Shown one piece after another: positions 1 to 10,490 of a stretch of 64,000 nt of DNA. Origin of the DNA: Clitopilus passeckerianus (taxonomy: Eukaryota; Basidiomycota; Agaricomycetes; Agaricales; Entolomataceae). Under the pieces are notes generated by a model. That model was not told the DNA's origin. It did not search any database and worked only from the letters and a program-made list of their open reading frames with translations. The number at the start of each line of letters is the position of its first letter. The first letter of the stretch is position 1. Made by a program: the position numbers and the translations under genes. The stretch covers positions 744,001 to 808,000 of the forward strand of contig CALYLX010000127.1 in NCBI GenBank assembly GCA_944990035.1, written 5' to 3'.

Positions 1-200
1 ATGCACGATTACTCACATATGCTGCGCATCACTGCGCATTTTTCATCTTTTTCCATGCTTACTCCGCATCTCTCACGATCGTGAGAGACTTATACCTTAT
101 CTGACTCTTTCTGACTCATGTACTTACTCATCATGCTGCGCATGACTCATTACTTACTCAGCATGCTGCGCATGTGCTATATTTAGAACTACTAGATAGG

Positions 201-208
201 TATATAAA
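201..208 (+). promoter_or_regulatory. TATA box of the LTR promoter
   Basis: TATATAAA lies about 33 bp upstream of CAGCTTGACCT (234-244). A normal TATA-to-start distance would put the transcript 5' end at or next to position 234. The same arrangement recurs in the right LTR and in the older LTR fragment at 7243-7287. Confidence 0.7.
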
Positions 209-233
209 CCTGTACCATTTGGTCAAGGCTCCT

Positions 234-244
234 CAGCTTGACCT
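234..244 (+). other. Self-primer sequence (predicted 5' end of element RNA)
   Basis: CAGCTTGACCT is the exact reverse complement of 416-426 just after the LTR. In Tf1-like elements the first 11 nt of the transcript fold back onto the primer-binding site and are cleaved to prime reverse transcription. The position downstream of the TATA box and the 11-nt length both fit. Confidence 0.75.
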
Positions 245-415
245 AGGCAATCTACCTAACTGCTTAGTTCTCTATTTCGCCTTTAAGTCCCTTGCTTCGT
301 CAATCTCACCAGGTCGTCAGTACAGCCGCAGCTGCTGACAAATCTCTGTCTTTGTTTATCAAAGACATCGAGCGTAAACAGTATTACCTAAGTTGTTAGG
401 CTCTGCCTTAACAAA

Positions 416-426
416 AGGTCAAGCTG
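416..426 (+). other. Primer-binding site, self-primed
   Basis: AGGTCAAGCTG starts two bases after the LTR end at 413. It is complementary over 11 of 11 bases to 234-244. I see no tRNA-type primer match such as the TGG start of an initiator-Met site. The placement next to the LTR and the exact complementarity support self-priming. Confidence 0.75.
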
Positions 427-570
427 TTCAGAAGGCCCGCTCATTGTTAGCGCAGGCCCACCCCACGACAACACAGCAGAAGCACGCAACAGGCCGATTG
501 CCGTTGCGGCTACCACTCAGTCACCACGGTCGTACACAGGGCAGACCACCCGCCACGAAATACCACTCTA

Positions 571-1982
571 GTAGAAGGAACCAACAACGTCTACAAGTTC
601 ACCAACGGAAGCTACTGCGGTTTTAATCACAACAATAACCGCTGGTGCTACGCCTCTCTCTCCTTGGCAAATTCACATTCACCACCGTTGCCGTTGAAAG
701 CAGACACTTCCACGCTCTAGACTTCCCTACCCCTGAACGACCTCATAAGACCCCTGCTATTGTCCGAGCTCAACGAGAACACGACATTGAAGTAGACGAG
801 GAGGAACAGCGACGCTTCGCACCATTACCCACAGCAATATCCAGGAACCCATCACTAGTCCCGTCTACCAGCGCTTCTGTCTTGCCCGAAGAGGAAGAAG
901 AAGAACACCAAGTACAACAACAGCTAGAGGAGAGCCCCACAGCTGAGCCAGAGGAGCGCCCAGTGCAGAAACAATTGAACCAGAGACCGACTTCGATTTC
1001 GACTACGAAATGTCACAAGACAACAACAACAAGAAGGACATTGGAGCCAAACCCCAAACGTTCTCCGGAGACCGATCCAAGACCAGAAAGTTCATTCAGG
1101 AACTTGAAGACTACCTCATCCTAAACAACCTCAACCAACTCGAAGATGACAAGAAGATTCGCATCGCCCTATCCTTCCTCAAAGAAGGAACTGCAGCAGC
1201 ATGGGGATTAGAATTTCACGATAAATATTCAGCAGCTGAAAGGAAAGCCACCTACGCTGAATTTATCAACCAATTCAAAGAAGCCTTTTCCCTACCGACG
1301 ACAAAGCTGCCGCACTCCTCCAACTCAAAGCCTTACGACAGGATGGGACAGCTGACGAATTTGTCACCGTCTTCAAGAATATTCTTGCACGAACTGATCT
1401 CAGCGGTGACACTGCAAAGATTGAGATCTTCATGGAAGGACTTACCCCCAAACTCCGAGAGAAAATTCTCTTTTCCGATTCCCTCCTACCACATTCGACG
1501 ATTGGGTCAAGAAAGCCGTCCAGTTTGACAACAACTGGCGACGTGCCAAGACAATCATGGGACATACCCGTATCATCAAGACATCTGATATGGTCAAAGG
1601 TGCTTACAAAACACCTACTGGAGCCCGAGACCCAATGGCTATGGATGTTGATCGTTTCACCACTGATCCACCCAAACGCCGCCTCACCCAGGAGGAAAGA
1701 GAACATCACAAGAAGAACAACTTGTGCTACTATTGCTCCAAGAAAGGTCACACGATCCAACAATGTCTTCAAAGGAAGAATTTTGGAAGAACCTACCCTA
1801 GCAACAACGACAGCCGATTCCACAAGAAACCTGAGAAGGGAGCCGAGTTGATCAAATATGTCAGAGCAGTCCTAGCTGACATGCCCCAAGAAGAAGCCGC
1901 TGAATTCTACACTGAAGCAGAGGCTGAGGGTTTTAAAGAGGAAGACTGCAAAGCCGACGTCAGTACTTCCTCGCCCGATTGA
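571..1982 (+). pseudogene. gag: gag (capsid/nucleocapsid), frame-broken
   Basis: An ATG at 1010 opens a Gag-type capsid domain (about 1040-1550) rich in charged helices. A zinc knuckle, CYYCSKKGHTIQQC (CX2CX4HX4C), follows at about 1728-1770 and would bind the element RNA. Coding-like sequence also extends upstream to at least 571 in other frames, with an acidic, Gln-rich stretch at about 880-960, so the original Gag may have started before 1010. The frame changes near 700, 965, 1286-1289, 1485-1486 and 1965. Each change fits loss of one base, or two bases at 1965. As it stands no full-length Gag can be made without frameshifting or sequence correction. Confidence 0.85.
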
Positions 1983-4900
1983 TATTTCCAGTGTACTTGT
2001 AGCTACTGATTTTTATGCTGAATCTATGCGTATCCCAATCTCTCTACAAGACCCCTAGATGGAAATACAACAATCGCCGGCACAAAAGCTCTCATTGACT
2101 CTGGAGCGCAAGGGTCATTTATCGACTCCGTCTTCGCCAAGACACATCACCTCCCACTACTCCCACTCCGACAACCGATTACAGCACGAAACGTTGATGG
2201 CACCCTGAACAAACAAGGAACTATTACCCACTTTACCTGGGTTATTGCCAAGATAGGGACAGCCATCATCAAGGAAAGATGTTTTGTCACTGGACTCGGG
2301 AAAGACCACCTGATTTTTGGATTACCCTGGCTAAAACGGGTAGATCCAATCATATCGTGGAGCGACGGCACACTCGAAATCGACGAATCACGCATTACCC
2401 AACGACTGTCGCAAACATTGATGCGAGCAGTAGACATCAAGCGGATGAGAGCCATCCGAGAACAACTACTAGAGGAAAACACGCCACCTACCCCAGCACC
2501 TGATTGTTCCGAAGAGAATCCCGGAAAATCAGAAGGACTTAGCGACTATTTCCGAATAGTCGAAGACGGAGAAGAGATCAATGAAGATTTTCTCATCGCA
2601 TACTGCCAGAACGAACCGGCAGTCGGAATATTCACCAAGGAGGAACCCCCACTTACGCAGGAACACACAAAGGATTACCTTGTGTACGGGCCAATCAGGC
2701 CAACTACCACAATACGACAGACGGTGGTAACACACCATCCAGCAACCAGACACCACACACAGCAGGTGTGGATACGTGCGAAACATCAATTTCGCAAGCT
2801 CTGGAACATAAACGAGAAGATAAGGAACCAAAGAAATCCCTTGACGAAATCATCCCCGACTATCTTCAAGACTACAGAAAAGTCTTTGAGAAAGCAGCAT
2901 CTGAACGATTCCCACCAAGCCGACCCTGGGATCACGCCATAGATCTGAAGACAGATTTCGTGCCAAAAGACTGCAAGGTCTATCCGCTCAGCCCCTTAGA
3001 GCAAGAAAAACTCGACGAGTTTCTCAAGGAAAATCTAGCCAAAGGATACATCCGAGAATCCAACTCCCCACAAGCATCTCCGTTCTTCTTTGTTGCAAAG
3101 AAAGACTCGGAAGCCCTGAGACCATGTCAGGATTACCGACGACTCAACGAAGGAACAATACCTAACGCTTACCCCTTACCGCTGGCTAGCGAACTCATCG
3201 ATAAACTCAAAGGAGCAACTGTCTTCACCAAACTCGACATTCGATGGGGATATCACAACATCCGCATCAAAGATGGTGACCAATGGAAAGCAGCGTTCAA
3301 GACCAACCGAGGGTTATTTGAACCAATGGTGATGTTCTTTGGACTAATGAACTCACCCGGTACCTTCCAAGCAATGATGAACCACCTTTTCCGAGACATG
3401 ATAGACGAAGGATGGGTCATCATCTACATGGACGACATCCTCATCTTCTCCAACGATCCAGAAAAACACCGAGAACGCACACGCAGAGTCTTACAAAGAC
3501 TACAAAACAACGATCTCTACCTCAAAGCAGAGAAATGCCAATTTGACACCACAAGAGTGGAATACCTTGGGTTCATCATTGAACCAAACAAGATCTCCAT
3601 GGACCCTGTCAAACTTGCAGGGATGCGCGACTGGCCTACGCCAACTACAGTAAAGGAAGTCCGATCATTCCTAGGATTCGGAAACTTTTACCGCAGGTTC
3701 ATCGGAAAATATGCGGAAATTGCCAAACCGCTGAACGAACTCACCAAGAAAGACAAGAAATGGGAATGGACCAATGAATGTCACAAAGCTTTCACTACCC
3801 TGAAAGACAAATTCCTGGAAGCGCCTGTGTTGCTGATGCCTGATCCCACGAAGCCATTTGTGGTGGAAAGCGACGCCTCAAAACATGCAACAGGAGCAGT
3901 CCTACAACAACGTGACGCCAACGGATCATGGCACCCATGTGGTTTCATATCTAAATCGTTCTCGGAAACAGAACGGAACTATGAAATCTACGACCGAGAA
4001 CTTCTAGGCATTATCCGCGCATTAGAAACCTGGCGACACTACTTCCATGGATCCCAACATTCAGTTGTGATTCTATCCGATCACAAAACCTCACATACTT
4101 CCGAGAAGCCCGGAAGTTGAACCGACGACAAGCAAGATGGAATTTGATGCTATCCCAGTTTAACATCAAACTTGTACACACCCCTGGTGCAAAGATGATA
4201 CAATCTGACGCACTATCTCGACGACCAGACCACATCCCAGGTGAAGACACCGACAACGAAGACATCATTCTCCTCCCCGACAAGCTCTTCCTTCGCTCAA
4301 TTGACATTGAACTAAAGGACGAAATTGTACACAAGATGGTCAATGACAAACTGATTGTTGACGCCATTCGCACCGCCAAAGAAGACGGACCCCACCAATC
4401 CGATCAAACCTGGAAGACTGGAAATTTGACGATGGCATCTTGTACTACAAGGACAAGTGTGTGGTACCAGATGACGAAGACCTCCGAAGGAAGATAGTCC
4501 AACGTTATCACGATCTACCCAGCGCAGGACACCCTGGACAATTTGGGACACTGGAAAAAGTCCGGAAGGACTACTGGTGGCCAGGGATGTCAGTGTTCAT
4601 CAAGAACTTTGTGCAGGGCTGTGCAATGTGCCAGCAAATGAAAATCAATCGCCACCCCACCGCTCCACCATTAATGCCCATCAAATCCGAAACCACTAGG
4701 CCATTTTCGCTAGTGACGTACGATTTTCACACGGATCTCCCAGAGAGTGATGGTTTCGATAGCATTATGGCCGTGGTCGACCATGGAGCTACGAAGGGGC
4801 AATTTTCATCCCTTGCACAAAGAAAATCGACGCCACAGGAACTGCAAACGCCTACATTGACAACGTTTACCGTCGCTTTGGACTTCCCGACAAAGGAATT

Positions 4901-5749
4901 TCAGACAGAGGACCTCAATTCGCCTCTAAAGTTTTCCAAGAAATGGGACGACTCCTTGGAATCAAGCTCAACATGAGCACCGCCTACCACCCACAAACCG
5001 ATGGTGCGACAGAAAGGATCAATCAGGAGATTGATGCCTATCTCCGCATCTTCTGTGCACAGAACCCCGAATCCTGGTCCAAATGGATTACCACTCTAGA
5101 ATTCTCCTACAACAGCCGAACACACTCTGTCACCAAACGAACCCCATTCTACCTAATGATGGGATACGAACCACCTGCACTCCCATCAGTTGCTCCCACT
5201 AGCAAAATTCCCGCAGTTGACAAACGGATCAAGGAACTTCTGCTAGCACGCGATGAAGCAAATGCTGCACATGCACTTGCTGCGCAACGCATGGCAGAGA
5301 AGATCACACGACAGTTCACCCCATTCAAAGTCGGAGAAAAGGTGTGGTTAGAAGCCACAAATCTCAATCAAGGAAACATCTCCAAGAAACTAGCACCCAG
5401 AAGGACCCTTCAAGATACTTGAGGTAAAGGACACCTGACCTATAAACTCGACCTGCCAAGACGATGGAAGATCCACCCGGTGATTCACGCGTCACTTCTC
5501 ACCCGTTACATCTCCACCAAAGCGCATGGACCCAGCTTCTCTAAACCGCCACCTGACGAAATCGACGGAATAGAAGAATACGAAATAGAAGCAATTGTGG
5601 CCCATCAGAAACAAGGCAAAGGGCGACACAGATACCTCGTAAAATGGAAGGGATGGCCATCAGCGGACAACGAATGGATGCCCGAGTCGGAACTGCGGAA
5701 CGCCAAGAAAATACTCACCGAGTATAAAAAGAGGAAGAAACTCACCTGA
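1972..5749 (+). pseudogene. pol: pol polyprotein: protease, RT, RNase H, integrase, chromodomain; frame-broken
   Basis: The aspartic protease motif ALIDSGAQGSFID lies at about 2088-2126. Reverse transcriptase lies in 2768-3560, with the catalytic YMDD at about 3426-3437. RNase H follows to about 4220, with acidic residues in [15 protein letters not shown] and LSDHK. Integrase has an HHCC zinc finger (YHDLPSAGH then CAMC, about 4500-4640) and a core with the TDFH-like first Asp, SDRGPQF and a Glu in TERINQE (about 4700-5060). A chromodomain (RYLVKWKGWP) spans about 5578-5733 and ends with a proper stop at 5747-5749. In relatives the chromodomain directs insertion to marked chromatin. Frames break near 2052-2055, 2650-2765, 4085-4088, 4390-4393, 4796-4799, 5400 and 5435. 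Confidence 0.9.
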
Positions 5750-5787
5750 CACCACATAGCAAACCCACTCACATCCACTATATAACA

Positions 5788-6617
5788 ATGTCTCAAAATG
5801 CCTCTTCCTACGACCGCACCATCATCCGCAACACCTTCAAATCCGATACCGCTATTACGGCGCTCCGTACGCATACTGCCTGGAGCAGCAACGACAACCC
5901 TCTCACCGCTGTGGGAGAACAAGGAACCCTCTACCAAAACCGACGAACCGAAACTCGCAACGAAGTGGCTCGTCTGCGCCACCAATTTGCGAAAACCACT
6001 GACGATCTTGATCAACTTTTGGACAAAGTTGATCGAGAAACGGAGGAGACCCTCACAGACCTCTTCTTTGCTATTGGAGGAACAGCTTTCCTCGACGAAT
6101 TCTTCCCCGAACGACAAAACTGGTTCAACAACCCAGAGGAGACAGACTTCCCTTGCCTCCAATCCCTGGGGGCCTGAGGAAAGTCAAGAAGAGGAAGTCA
6201 CAATCCTCACTGCACGTCAAGTTTGCGGAACCCTACGAGCATTTCCTCCCGTCACCAATTTACACACCGCCGCAAAATAAAACATAACCCCTTCGTCAAA
6301 AAGAACAGAACGACAACAAGGAAAACATCAATCCCAATGGCAAACCCTCCAACGCCATACCTCTCCGCATTCGAAAGCCCACCAGAGTCCGACTCACCAA
6401 CGCTGGTGAACCTTCCCCTCGACAGTATCGTCCCAGAAGGCGCCGCGCACCGGATACCTTGCCAACAGACCACCACCACCCAGATGGTTCAGATGCTACA
6501 TTTGTGGAGGCAGACACCGACAGTGTCATTGCTTTCGTTTTGTGTGTCGTCTGTGCCATCATCGTGGCCCAGGCCATTACCCGGTTAGCTGCCCACAACG
6601 CTACCACAAGGGCATAG
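5788..6617 (+). pseudogene. Extra ORF between chromodomain and 3' LTR, C-terminal hydrophobic segment
   Basis: An ATG at 5788 opens about 120 residues beginning MSQNASSYDRT, with a helical, heptad-like part at about 5950-6060. It reaches a stop at 6175-6177. From about 6155 a second frame carries on with basic stretches (GLRKVKKRK, later RPRRRR) and ends in SVIAFVLCVVCAIIVAQAI at 6522-6578 and a stop at 6615-6617. That segment is long and hydrophobic enough to span a membrane. A TAA near 6283 interrupts the second frame. The shift at about 6155 again fits loss of one base. I do not recognise the family. It could be an accessory gene of this element lineage or captured host sequence. Confidence 0.5.
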
Positions 6618-6680
6618 ACCGTCACTTCGGGGTAAAGGAAGGAATTGAAGTCGGAGACTTCAACGATAGCGAGAGGGTAA

Positions 6681-7145
6681 TGTTATGATTTTGCTTACAT
6701 GTTTCTCCTTACATACCCCGGCCCGCTTACCTATGCACGATTACTCACATATGCTGCGCATCACTGCGCATTTTTCATCTTTTTCCATGCTTACTCCGCA
6801 TCTCTCACGATCGTGAGAGACTTATACCTTATCTGACTCTTTCTGACTCATGTACTTACTCATCATGCTGCGCATGACTCATTACTTACTCAGCATGCTG
6901 CGCATGTGCTATATTTAGAACTACTAGATAGGTATATAAACCTGTACCATTTGGTCAAGGCTCCTCAGCTTGACCTAGGCAATCTACCTAACTGCTTAGT
7001 TCTCTATTTCGCCTTTAAGTCCCTTGCTTCGTCAATCTCACCAGGTCGTCAGTACAGCCGCAGCTGCTGACAAATCTCTGTCTTTGTTTATCAAAGACAT
7101 CGAGCGTAAACAGTATTACCTAAGTTGTTAGGCTCTGCCTTAACA
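6681..7145 (+). repeat. Right (3') LTR, complete 465 bp
   Basis: The LTR starts TGTTATGA directly after the purine-rich stretch GCGAGAGGGTAA (6669-6680), the likely polypurine tract, and ends TAACA at 7145. The terminal TGTTA and TAACA form the usual short inverted repeat. Its 6733-7145 part is identical to 1-413. Confidence 0.97.
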
Positions 7146-7422
7146 TCGTCATGACTCTTACCCTGACTCACTCCGAGTCATACTTACTTTTGCTTACTTA
7201 GCATTGCTGCGCAATGCCCAACCCTTAGCCCTACTCTTCATGTATAAATACTTTCACGCTTTCGGTCTTGCTTCCCCAGCTTGACCTAAAAGCCTATACA
7301 TCGCTATTTGCTTTAACTTCGACTCGCTCGATTACTCTCGCTCGTCTCTACAAAGGCTGGTAGAGGACTAAGCAGCTGAACTCTTGATACTTGGTTGAGC
7401 ACGTAGCGATACTAGCTTAACA
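7146..7422 (+). repeat. Older, diverged LTR fragment (3' part) of a related family
   Basis: The stretch repeats the landmarks of the intact LTR in the same order but with many differences. It has short direct repeats such as TACTTACT and GCTGCGCAATG, a TATA box (TATAAA at 7243-7248), the identical CAGCTTGACCT at 7277-7287, and a terminal TAACA at 7418-7422. Its 5' part is missing or lies left of the window, which suggests that the new element inserted inside it. Confidence 0.7.
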
Positions 7423-8351
7423 GAGAGAAAGCTGCATTTTGTCGCAAGGATAACTTCTCTCAGCGGCATCTAAGCACAAAAATGTCGCTGTGAGCGGAAA
7501 AGTGCACCGCAAGGTCGGCCTCAGACAAGCATATTTGATGCGCGGCAGCGGTGTGATGGGGTGGGAATTGACGACTTCAGCTCGAGATTTGCTCAAGATC
7601 TCGGTATATTCCATCTTTCTCTTGGGTATAATGCCAGCTGGCTCTATTATTTCTCTTTTGGATACACAATCCATCATAATCCATCATAATATATGAAGTA
7701 TTTCACGGCCAACACCCAGAAATTGCCTGAAAATTGTTACGAGTCTGGAGTTTACGAAAGCGAGTCCTTTTTCCTATGAGGGTCCTAAGCGACCGTCCGC
7801 ATCAGTGATGGGTTACGTCTCCGCTTTGCAATTGGTTCGCTTGATGCTCGTTTGCCTCTTTGGGCTTGCGCTCCACAGAAATTGCGTCATAGACCCATGT
7901 ATGGTATACAAACACATGGTCTCCTCGTCGACTATCACTGCCGAATACATGGCCATCACGCACTACGGACATAGCCGTACCTGCCATACCACTGCGCCTT
8001 TGGCCCTCAGGTAAACCTCTGAACTTGACGCTACCTGTCTTCTCCGAGTCGTACACCAGAGATGAATGCGGAATGTACATCTGCAAGTTAGGCTCTCCAA
8101 ACATTATCGAACAACCAGTCGGCTTCGGAGCCTTATGCACAACATGTCGCGCCTTAAAGGCGCGTTGGACAGAAACATTAGAACAGGCAGTAATCACAAG
8201 TAGGGTGTGGTTCATTGCATTTTGGAGTATAGATAACTCGGATAGAAGAGGTCACCATAATCAAGTAAACTCCAGACTCGTAAACCGCCATGCGAAGCAT
8301 TGGCCATCGCCACAAGTCCAGGACATCATTCTGGTGGCTGTACGCTGAATA
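7423..8351. other. No recognisable gene
   Basis: Short open frames exist on both strands, including a 137-codon frame on the minus strand at 7802-8215, but none shows a domain, a signal peptide or a plausible exon structure. If the WD40 gene that follows once had an N-terminal effector or NACHT part, it would be expected here or further left. I could not find a P-loop or other NACHT motif. Confidence 0.5.
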
Positions 8352-10490
8352 AGCATCACGGGTCTGTGAGTGGAATCGCCGCGTCCCAAAACTTGTCTTG
8401 GGAGCCGAGCAGGTGTGGGGTTGTGAAATCGCCGTTCTCAAAAAACACAACAAGCCTGTCAACTGTGTTGTGTTCTCTAGCGATTGCTCGAGGCTTGCAT
8501 CAGCATCGGACGACAAAACCATATTGCTGTGGGATGGGAACACAGGACGTCACATTGCCACCCTCGAGAGCCATTCAGCTCCGGTCTTATCTGTAGCATT
8601 TTCCAGTGATGCATCCAAACTTGCATCAGCAGCCGCCGATGATACACTCTGGCTGTGGAATGGGAATACAGGGCATCACCTTACCACCTTCAACGGCCGG
8701 TCGGCTACGGTTGACGGCTGGACATTCTGCAATGCCTTTATGTGCCGCCTCGCACCTAATTTGGCATGTGGCGAATATCTGGGAGCACCGAGTTGGGAGG
8801 AGGCTACCGCCCTTAGGGGCCGTTCGCTTGCAACCTGGTCCGTTGGATTTACTAGAGACGGATCGTGGCTTGCATCAGCATCAATCAGTAACGTGGTACT
8901 CCTGTGGAATATCGCGGGCACAGCGAACTGGATTGCTACCCTCGAAGGTCATTCCAATCTGGTCTTAGCGGTGGCATTTTCGGGTGACGGATCCAGACTG
9001 GCATCGGCGTCCAGTGTCTGTGGAACGCGAGCACAGGGGCCCACATTGCCACCCTCGTGGGCCATTCAGCTCGCGTAAACACTGTTGCATTTTCAAGTGA
9101 CGGCCCAAGACTTGCATCGGGATCCGAGGACAACACAGTTCGGTTGTGGGATGGGATCACAGGCACTCACATTGCCGCGTTCAAGGGTCAATTAAGTTGG
9201 GTCAAATCCATTTCGTTATCGAACGATTGGTCAAGAATTGCATCAGCATCCAGTGACAGAACAATCCGGCTGTGGGATGGGATCACAGGTGCAAAAATTG
9301 GCTCTTTCAAGGGTCATTTGGGTACGGTCAGATCCGTCACACTCTCGAGAGATGGGTTGAGACTTGCATCAGCATCTTGTGACGAGACTGTTCGGCTATG
9401 GGATGGGAATACAGCTGCCGATGTTGTCGCCGTCAAGGGACGTTCAAGTACGGTCACATCTGTTGCATTCTCAATCGATGGGTCAAGACTTGCATCGGCA
9501 TCCAGCGACAATACAATTCAGTTATGGGATGGGAACACAGGATATTGCATTGCCAGTCTCGAAGGCCATTCAGACTGGATCACCGCTATTGCGTTTTCAA
9601 GGGATGGGTCAAGACTCGCATTAGCATCATGGGACAACACAATCTTGCTATGGGATGGCGTCACTGGGGCTCTTATTACCACCCTCTTCAATCATTCGGA
9701 CCCAGTCAAATCTGTTGCATTTTCTATAGATGGGTCAAGGCTGGCATCGACCTCCCATGATGCAACAGTCGAACTATGGGATGGGAATACAGGGGATCAC
9801 ATCGCCACTCTTGAGGGCCATTCGAGCATAGTCAGATCTGTCACATTTTCGGGTGACGGGCTAGTGCTTGCATCGGCATCTAACGACACGACCGTCCGGT
9901 TGTGGGATGGAATCACAGGAGTTCACGTCGCGACTCTTCCAGGCCATTTGGATGTGGTCACCACAATCACATTTTCAAGTGTTAGGTCAACACTTGCATC
10001 AGGATCCCACGACAAGACCGTCCGGCTCTGGGATGGAAAAACAGGAGCTCACATCGTCACTCTGAAGGGGCACCCAGGCCGGGTCGGATCCGTTACTTTT
10101 TCGAGTGACGGAAAAAGGCTTGCATCGACATCTGAAGATGAATTACGGCTGTGGAATGCCAGTACAGGTCGCCACATCTACACCTTTAAGCGTGATTCGA
10201 CCAGATTTTGCGGCCTCGGGTATTTATCTGGATATGGCTATCCTCCATTGGCACACCCACACGGAAGACGCTTGTTTGCTCTTGTACAAAGGGCGCAACC
10301 AAAGCTGTCGGGCCTCATCATATTGACCGAGAAAACTGGTGAACAATGGGTTCCAGTCCCATTCCTATGGTTTCCTCCAAACGTTGAGGCCGAATCGTTC
10401 TCCATCAATAGCACTGGATCATTCATCGCAGTTGGCTGTAAGAACGGGCGAGTCCTGGTACTTGATATATCGAGGGTTGATTTCCCGTAA
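8352..10490 (+). pseudogene. WD40-repeat protein, about 14 repeats, 5' end missing and frame broken
   Basis: Tandem WD40 repeats of about 42 residues fill the region. Typical units read LASASSDNTIQLWDGNTG followed by a GH dipeptide in the next unit. I count 14 units (the third is strongly degenerate), enough for two seven-bladed propellers. A non-repeated C-terminal part of about 100 residues ends with a stop at 10488-10490. The frame is open from 8352 but has no ATG near its start. At about 9014-9020 unit five has lost some 13 nt relative to its neighbours, which moves the frame. In basidiomycetes such near-identical arrays usually form the C-terminal sensor of NACHT-type NLR proteins. Here it looks like a remnant, though an unseen upstream exon or an assembly slip in repeats is possible. 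Confidence 0.8.

Larger units (their letters stand above)
1..413 (+). repeat. Left (5') LTR, truncated by window start
   Basis: This stretch matches 6733-7145 base for base with no gap. It ends in CTTAACA at 407-413. It holds a TATA box and the self-primer sequence described separately. A perfect palindrome, CTCTCACGATCGTGAGAG, lies near positions 70-87. Confidence 0.97.
1..7145 (+). mobile_element. Ty3/gypsy LTR retrotransposon, Tf1/sushi-type chromovirus
   Basis: The two copies of the LTR (1-413 and 6681-7145) enclose Gag, protease, reverse transcriptase, RNase H, integrase and a C-terminal chromodomain in that order, which defines a Ty3/gypsy chromovirus. The first 52 bp of the left LTR lie outside the window, so the full element would be about 7.2 kb. 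The LTRs begin TGTTA and end TAACA. The 413 bp that can be compared are identical, which argues for a recent insertion. Every coding part is nevertheless broken by frameshifts. The insertion landed in an older, related LTR fragment. TCGTC at 7146-7150 would be one side of the target duplication; the other side is not visible. Confidence 0.95.

Noticed and set aside
7802..8215. Minus-strand frame of 137 codons
   Set aside because: It has no domain, no signal peptide and no splice partners. A plus-strand frame overlaps it, so it looks like chance.
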